Shown here one piece after another: positions 60,964-64,000 of a DNA stretch of 64,000 bases. Under the pieces are notes generated by a model that worked only from the letters and a program-made list of their open reading frames with translations, ran no database searches and was not told the origin of the DNA. The first letter of the stretch is position 1, and every line of letters starts with the position of its first letter. Origin of the DNA: Haloferax marinisediminis (GTDB taxonomy: Archaea > Halobacteriota > Halobacteria > Halobacteriales > Haloferacaceae); the NCBI RefSeq assembly GCF_009674585.1, contig NZ_WKJP01000001.1, positions 558,001 to 622,000 of the forward strand. Reading direction: 5' to 3'. A program made the position numbers and the translations under genes.

Positions 60964-61896
60964 ATGACAGGATACACACGCGAGGAACTGCTCGCGGCAC
61001 ACGAACAGCTCGTCGACAACGAGGCGAACCTCATCGCAGATGGGGGCCAAGAACCGCCAGTCGTCGTCAAGATTGGCGGCGCGAAAGCCGTCGACCCAGA
61101 GGGTGCCGTCGCAGACGTCGCACACCTCGTCGCCAACGGCACCGACGTCGTCGTCGTCCACGGCGGGTCCACTGCCGTCGACGAGACGCTCGAAGAACTC
61201 GGCGAGGAACCGACCTACGTCGAATCACCCTCGGGTGTGACCGGCCGCTTCACCGACGAGCGCACCATGGAGGTGTTCTCGATGGTGATGCCCGGCAAAC
61301 TCAACACCGACCTGACGGCGCTGTTCCGTGAGGCAGGCGTCGACGCGCTCGGCCTCTCTGGCGTGGACGGTGGACTCCTCACTGGCCCGCGCAAGTCGGC
61401 AGTTCGCGTCGTCGAGAACGGCAAGAAGAAGATCAAACGCGGCGACCACTCCGGGAAGATTACTTCGGTCAACGCGTCGCTCCTCGAAACCCTCCTCGAC
61501 GGCGGCTACACGCCAATCGTGACCGTCCCGATGCTCGCCGACGACGGTGTCCCAGTGAACGCGGACGCCGACCGTGCCGCAGCGGCAGTCGCGGGCGCAC
61601 TCGGCGCGAGACTCGTCGTCCTCACCGACGTGAAGGGCGTCTACGCCGACCCCGACGACGAATCGACGCTCATCGAGACGGCCGACACGCCCGAGGAGTT
61701 CGAGGCGCTCGAAGCGGCCGCAGAAGGCTTCATGACGAAGAAAGTCATGGCCGCGAAAGAAGCACTCACCGGCGGGGCCGCCGAAGTCATCGTCTCCGAT
61801 GCGAACCTGAACGACCCCATCGTGACGGCGCTCAACGGCGGCGGCACGCACGTGACGCCCGGTGCGCTGGTCGAAGCTGAGGAGGCCTCGCAATAA
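60964..61896 (+). CDS. argB: [LysW]-glutamate/aminoadipate kinase, ArgB/LysZ
   Basis: Amino-acid-kinase-family enzyme phosphorylating the carrier-bound glutamate, 310 residues. VVKIGGAKAV near residue 33, HGGSTAVDETLEEL, TDVKGVYADPD and the substrate-loop GFMTKKVMAAKEALTGG are typical of the N-acetylglutamate kinase relatives. In the LysW pathway it follows ArgX. Its stop overlaps argD by one base (TAATG). Confidence 0.94.
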   Translation: MTGYTREELLAAHEQLVDNEANLIADGGQEPPVVVKIGGAKAVDPEGAVADVAHLVANGTDVVVVHGGSTAVDETLEELGEEPTYVESPSGVTGRFTDERTMEVFSMVMPGKLNTDLTALFREAGVDALGLSGVDGGLLTGPRKSAVRVVENGKKKIKRGDHSGKITSVNASLLETLLDGGYTPIVTVPMLADDGVPVNADADRAAAAVAGALGARLVVLTDVKGVYADPDDESTLIETADTPEEFEALEAAAEGFMTKKVMAAKEALTGGAAEVIVSDANLNDPIVTALNGGGTHVTPGALVEAEEASQ

Positions 61897-63032
61897 TGTC
61901 AGGTTTCGTCTTCAGCGAGAAGCCCATCACCATCGAATCCGGTGAGGGTCCGTACCTCTATTCGGACGACGGAACCGAGTATCTCGACTTCGGCGCGAGT
62001 TACGCCGTCGCGGCACTCGGCCACTCGCACCCTGCGGTCACCTCCGCGATTCAGGAGCAGGCCGCGAAGTTGACCTACGTGCAGGCGTCGTATCCGGTCG
62101 AGGTTCGCACCGAACTGTACGAGAAACTCGCCGCACTCGCACCGGGCGACATCGAGAACGTCTGGCTCTGTAACTCCGGGACCGAGGCGAACGAAGCGGC
62201 GATGAAGTTCGCCCGCTCGGCGACCGGCCGCCAGAAGATTATCGCCACCAAACGCGCCTTCCACGGGCGCACCCTCGGTTCACTCGCGCTCACGTGGAAA
62301 CAGAAGTACAAGAAGCCGTACGAACCGGTCGCTGGCGGCGTCGAGTTCGTCACCTACGGCGACGAGGAAGAACTGGCAGAAGCCATCGACGACGAGACGG
62401 CCGCCGTCTTCCTCGAACCGATTCAGGGAGAGGGCGGCATCAACCCCGCTTCGGCGGAGTACCTACAGGCCGCCCGCGACCTGACCGAAGACGCGGGTGC
62501 AGCACTCGTCTTCGACGAGATTCAGACCGGAATCGGTCGCACTGGGTCGCTGTGGGCCTGCGAGAACGCCGGCGTCGTCCCCGACATTCTCACGAGTGCG
62601 AAAGGCATCGCCAACGGTCTCCCACTCGGCGCGACGCTCTGTGCCGACTGGATTGCCGACGGCGCGGCCTCCCACGGGTCGACGTTCTCCGGCGGTCCCG
62701 TCGTCTGTGCCGCCGCAAACGCCACCCTCGACACCATCGTCGAACAGGACATCCCCGGCCACGCAGCAGCGGTTGGGAACTACCTCACCAGCGAACTCGA
62801 AGCAGCCGTCGAGGAACACGACCTGCCAGTCCGCGAGGTCCGCGGCGAAGGTCTGATGATTGGCGTCGAGGTCAAACGCGGCGCGAACCGCACGCTGAAG
62901 CATCTCGCACTGTCCGAGCAGTTGCTCGCACTTCCGGCGGGGCGGACCGTCGTGCGGTTCCTCCCGCCACTCATCATCGAGGAAGAACACGCGGACCGCG
63001 CAGTGGATGCGATGACGAACGTGTTGTCATGA
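61896..63032 (+). CDS. argD: [LysW]-ornithine/lysine aminotransferase, ArgD/LysJ
   Basis: PLP class III aminotransferase making carrier-bound ornithine from the semialdehyde, 378 residues. GTEANEAAMKFARSATGR, VFDEIQTGIGRTGSLWA and the PLP lysine in TSAKGIANGLPLGAT are all present. The C-terminus is somewhat shorter than in free-acetylornithine aminotransferases. Coupled to argB and argE by overlapping start and stop codons. Confidence 0.95.
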   Translation: MSGFVFSEKPITIESGEGPYLYSDDGTEYLDFGASYAVAALGHSHPAVTSAIQEQAAKLTYVQASYPVEVRTELYEKLAALAPGDIENVWLCNSGTEANEAAMKFARSATGRQKIIATKRAFHGRTLGSLALTWKQKYKKPYEPVAGGVEFVTYGDEEELAEAIDDETAAVFLEPIQGEGGINPASAEYLQAARDLTEDAGAALVFDEIQTGIGRTGSLWACENAGVVPDILTSAKGIANGLPLGATLCADWIADGAASHGSTFSGGPVVCAAANATLDTIVEQDIPGHAAAVGNYLTSELEAAVEEHDLPVREVRGEGLMIGVEVKRGANRTLKHLALSEQLLALPAGRTVVRFLPPLIIEEEHADRAVDAMTNVLS

Positions 63033-64000
63033 ACGCTGGAACCACACACGACAGCCACAGCGAGACGGACGCCGCCCTCGTCGCCGACACCGACTGGGCC
63101 GAAGCGCGTCGTCTCCTCTACGACATGGTGTCGACCCCTTCCGTCTCGGGCGACGAGGAAGATGCCGCCGAGGTGCTGAAGGCGTTCTTCGAAGCACACG
63201 ACCGTGAAGTGTGGATAGACGAGGTCGGAAACGTCCGTGCACCTGCCGACGACTCGGTGCTCCTCACCTCACACATCGACACTGTCCCCGGAGAGGTTCC
63301 CGTCAAAGTCGAAGACGGCGTCCTCTGGGGTCGCGGAAGCGTCGACGCCACCGGTCCACTCTGTTCGATGGCCGCGGCGGCCGTCGAGACAGGCGTCTCG
63401 TTCGTCGGCGTCGTCGGTGAAGAGACCTCTTCGCGCGGTGCGTGGCACCTCGTCGAAGACCGCGAGGCACCCGACGCCGTCATCAACGGCGAACCATCCG
63501 GGTGGGACGGCGTGACCCTCGGCTACCGCGGATTCCTCTCGGGGACGTACGTCTCGACCAGTGAGTTGGGACACTCGTCGCGCCCCGAAGACAACGCCAT
63601 CCAGTCGGCCGTCGCGTGGTGGTCACGCGTCGCCGACTTCTTCGACGAAGAGTACGACGGCGTCTTCGACACGGTGACGACCAAGCCCGTGAACTTCGAC
63701 GGCGGTCCCACCGAGGACGGCCTCGCCGTCGAGGCGACGGTGGACGTGCAGTTCCGCGTCCCGCCGCGCCTCACTATCGACGACGTACGCGAAGTCGCCG
63801 AGGGTGAACTCACCCGCGGGAGCGTCCACTGGAACAAACCCATCCCACCGGTCATGATGAGTCCGCGCACGGAAGTCGCGCGGGCGTTCCGCGTCGCAAT
63901 CCGTGGCATCGGCGGGACGAAACCACGCCTGCTTCGCAAGACCGGGACCAGCGACATGAACATCTTCGCCGGGACGTGGGACTGCCCGATGGCGACCTAC
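63029..64000 (+). CDS. argE: [LysW]-ornithine/lysine hydrolase, ArgE/LysK (C-terminus outside window)
   Basis: M20-family metallopeptidase that frees ornithine from the carrier; the first 324 residues are visible and the frame is open to the window edge. LLTSHIDTVPGEV supplies His/Asp ligands, GRGSVDATGP the bridging Asp, and VGEETSSRGA the catalytic Glu. ATGA overlap with argD sets the start. The next gene, likely argF, is beyond the window. Confidence 0.94.
   Translation, partial: MNAGTTHDSHSETDAALVADTDWAEARRLLYDMVSTPSVSGDEEDAAEVLKAFFEAHDREVWIDEVGNVRAPADDSVLLTSHIDTVPGEVPVKVEDGVLWGRGSVDATGPLCSMAAAAVETGVSFVGVVGEETSSRGAWHLVEDREAPDAVINGEPSGWDGVTLGYRGFLSGTYVSTSELGHSSRPEDNAIQSAVAWWSRVADFFDEEYDGVFDTVTTKPVNFDGGPTEDGLAVEATVDVQFRVPPRLTIDDVREVAEGELTRGSVHWNKPIPPVMMSPRTEVARAFRVAIRGIGGTKPRLLRKTGTSDMNIFAGTWDCPMATY

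Overview
The window is a chromosomal segment of a halophilic archaeon, very probably a Haloferax species. This rests on its high GC content, strongly acidic proteins, TATA-type promoters about 26 bases upstream of leaderless start codons, archaeal information genes (DNA polymerase D large subunit, NMD3, XPD-like helicase), twin-arginine lipoprotein signals, an arginine operon built on the LysW carrier, and many small haloarchaea-specific proteins. The species cannot be fixed from the sequence alone. I saw no rRNA or tRNA gene, CRISPR array or insertion sequence.

Layout. 1-13 kb: housekeeping and haloarchaeal orphan genes (HtpX protease, two SDR-type proteins, phosphoribosyltransferase, NMD3, XPD/DinG-like helicase, cysteine-cluster protein, PHP phosphoesterase, DedA protein), including a duplicated tiny CxxC protein. 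13-24 kb: tetrapyrrole synthesis (hemB, hemL, hemC, an uroporphyrinogen-III methyltransferase, hemD), interrupted by a tandem duplication of an ammonium transporter plus PII pair (amt-glnK, amt-glnK). 24-31 kb: MFS carrier, enoyl-CoA hydratase, a lone PstS-like phosphate-binding lipoprotein, a RecJ-type DHH phosphoesterase, PPK2 polyphosphate kinase, a NifU-domain protein. 31-37 kb: a sulfatase-fold enzyme with Thr in place of the nucleophilic Cys/Ser, PanE-type reductase, and a solitary Eco57I/type IIG-like methyltransferase (probable restriction-modification gene) with its own dyad-flanked promoter and a short overlapping upstream ORF. 37-49 kb: PolD large subunit and a complete dipeptide/oligopeptide ABC transporter. 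49-55.5 kb: CBS protein overlapping glycyl-tRNA synthetase, a dolichol-kinase-like protein, and an RCK_C plus CPA2 antiporter pair. 55.5-64 kb: argG-argH, then lysW-argX-argC-argB-argD-argE (the last cut by the window end).

The arginine region is the most unusual part. A 25-codon leaderless-type ORF ending in four consecutive CGA arginine codons, with a hairpin across its stop codon, precedes argG. A 16-base repeat containing a GGTA-N4-TACC dyad brackets the argG TATA box. A 75-codon ORF whose arginine codons are nearly all CGA overlaps the argH stop. The LysW carrier keeps its C-terminal EDWGE attachment motif but has lost all four zinc-binding cysteines. Together these suggest an arginine-supply control system that I do not recognise from archaea. 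The sequence features are directly visible; the regulatory reading is inference.
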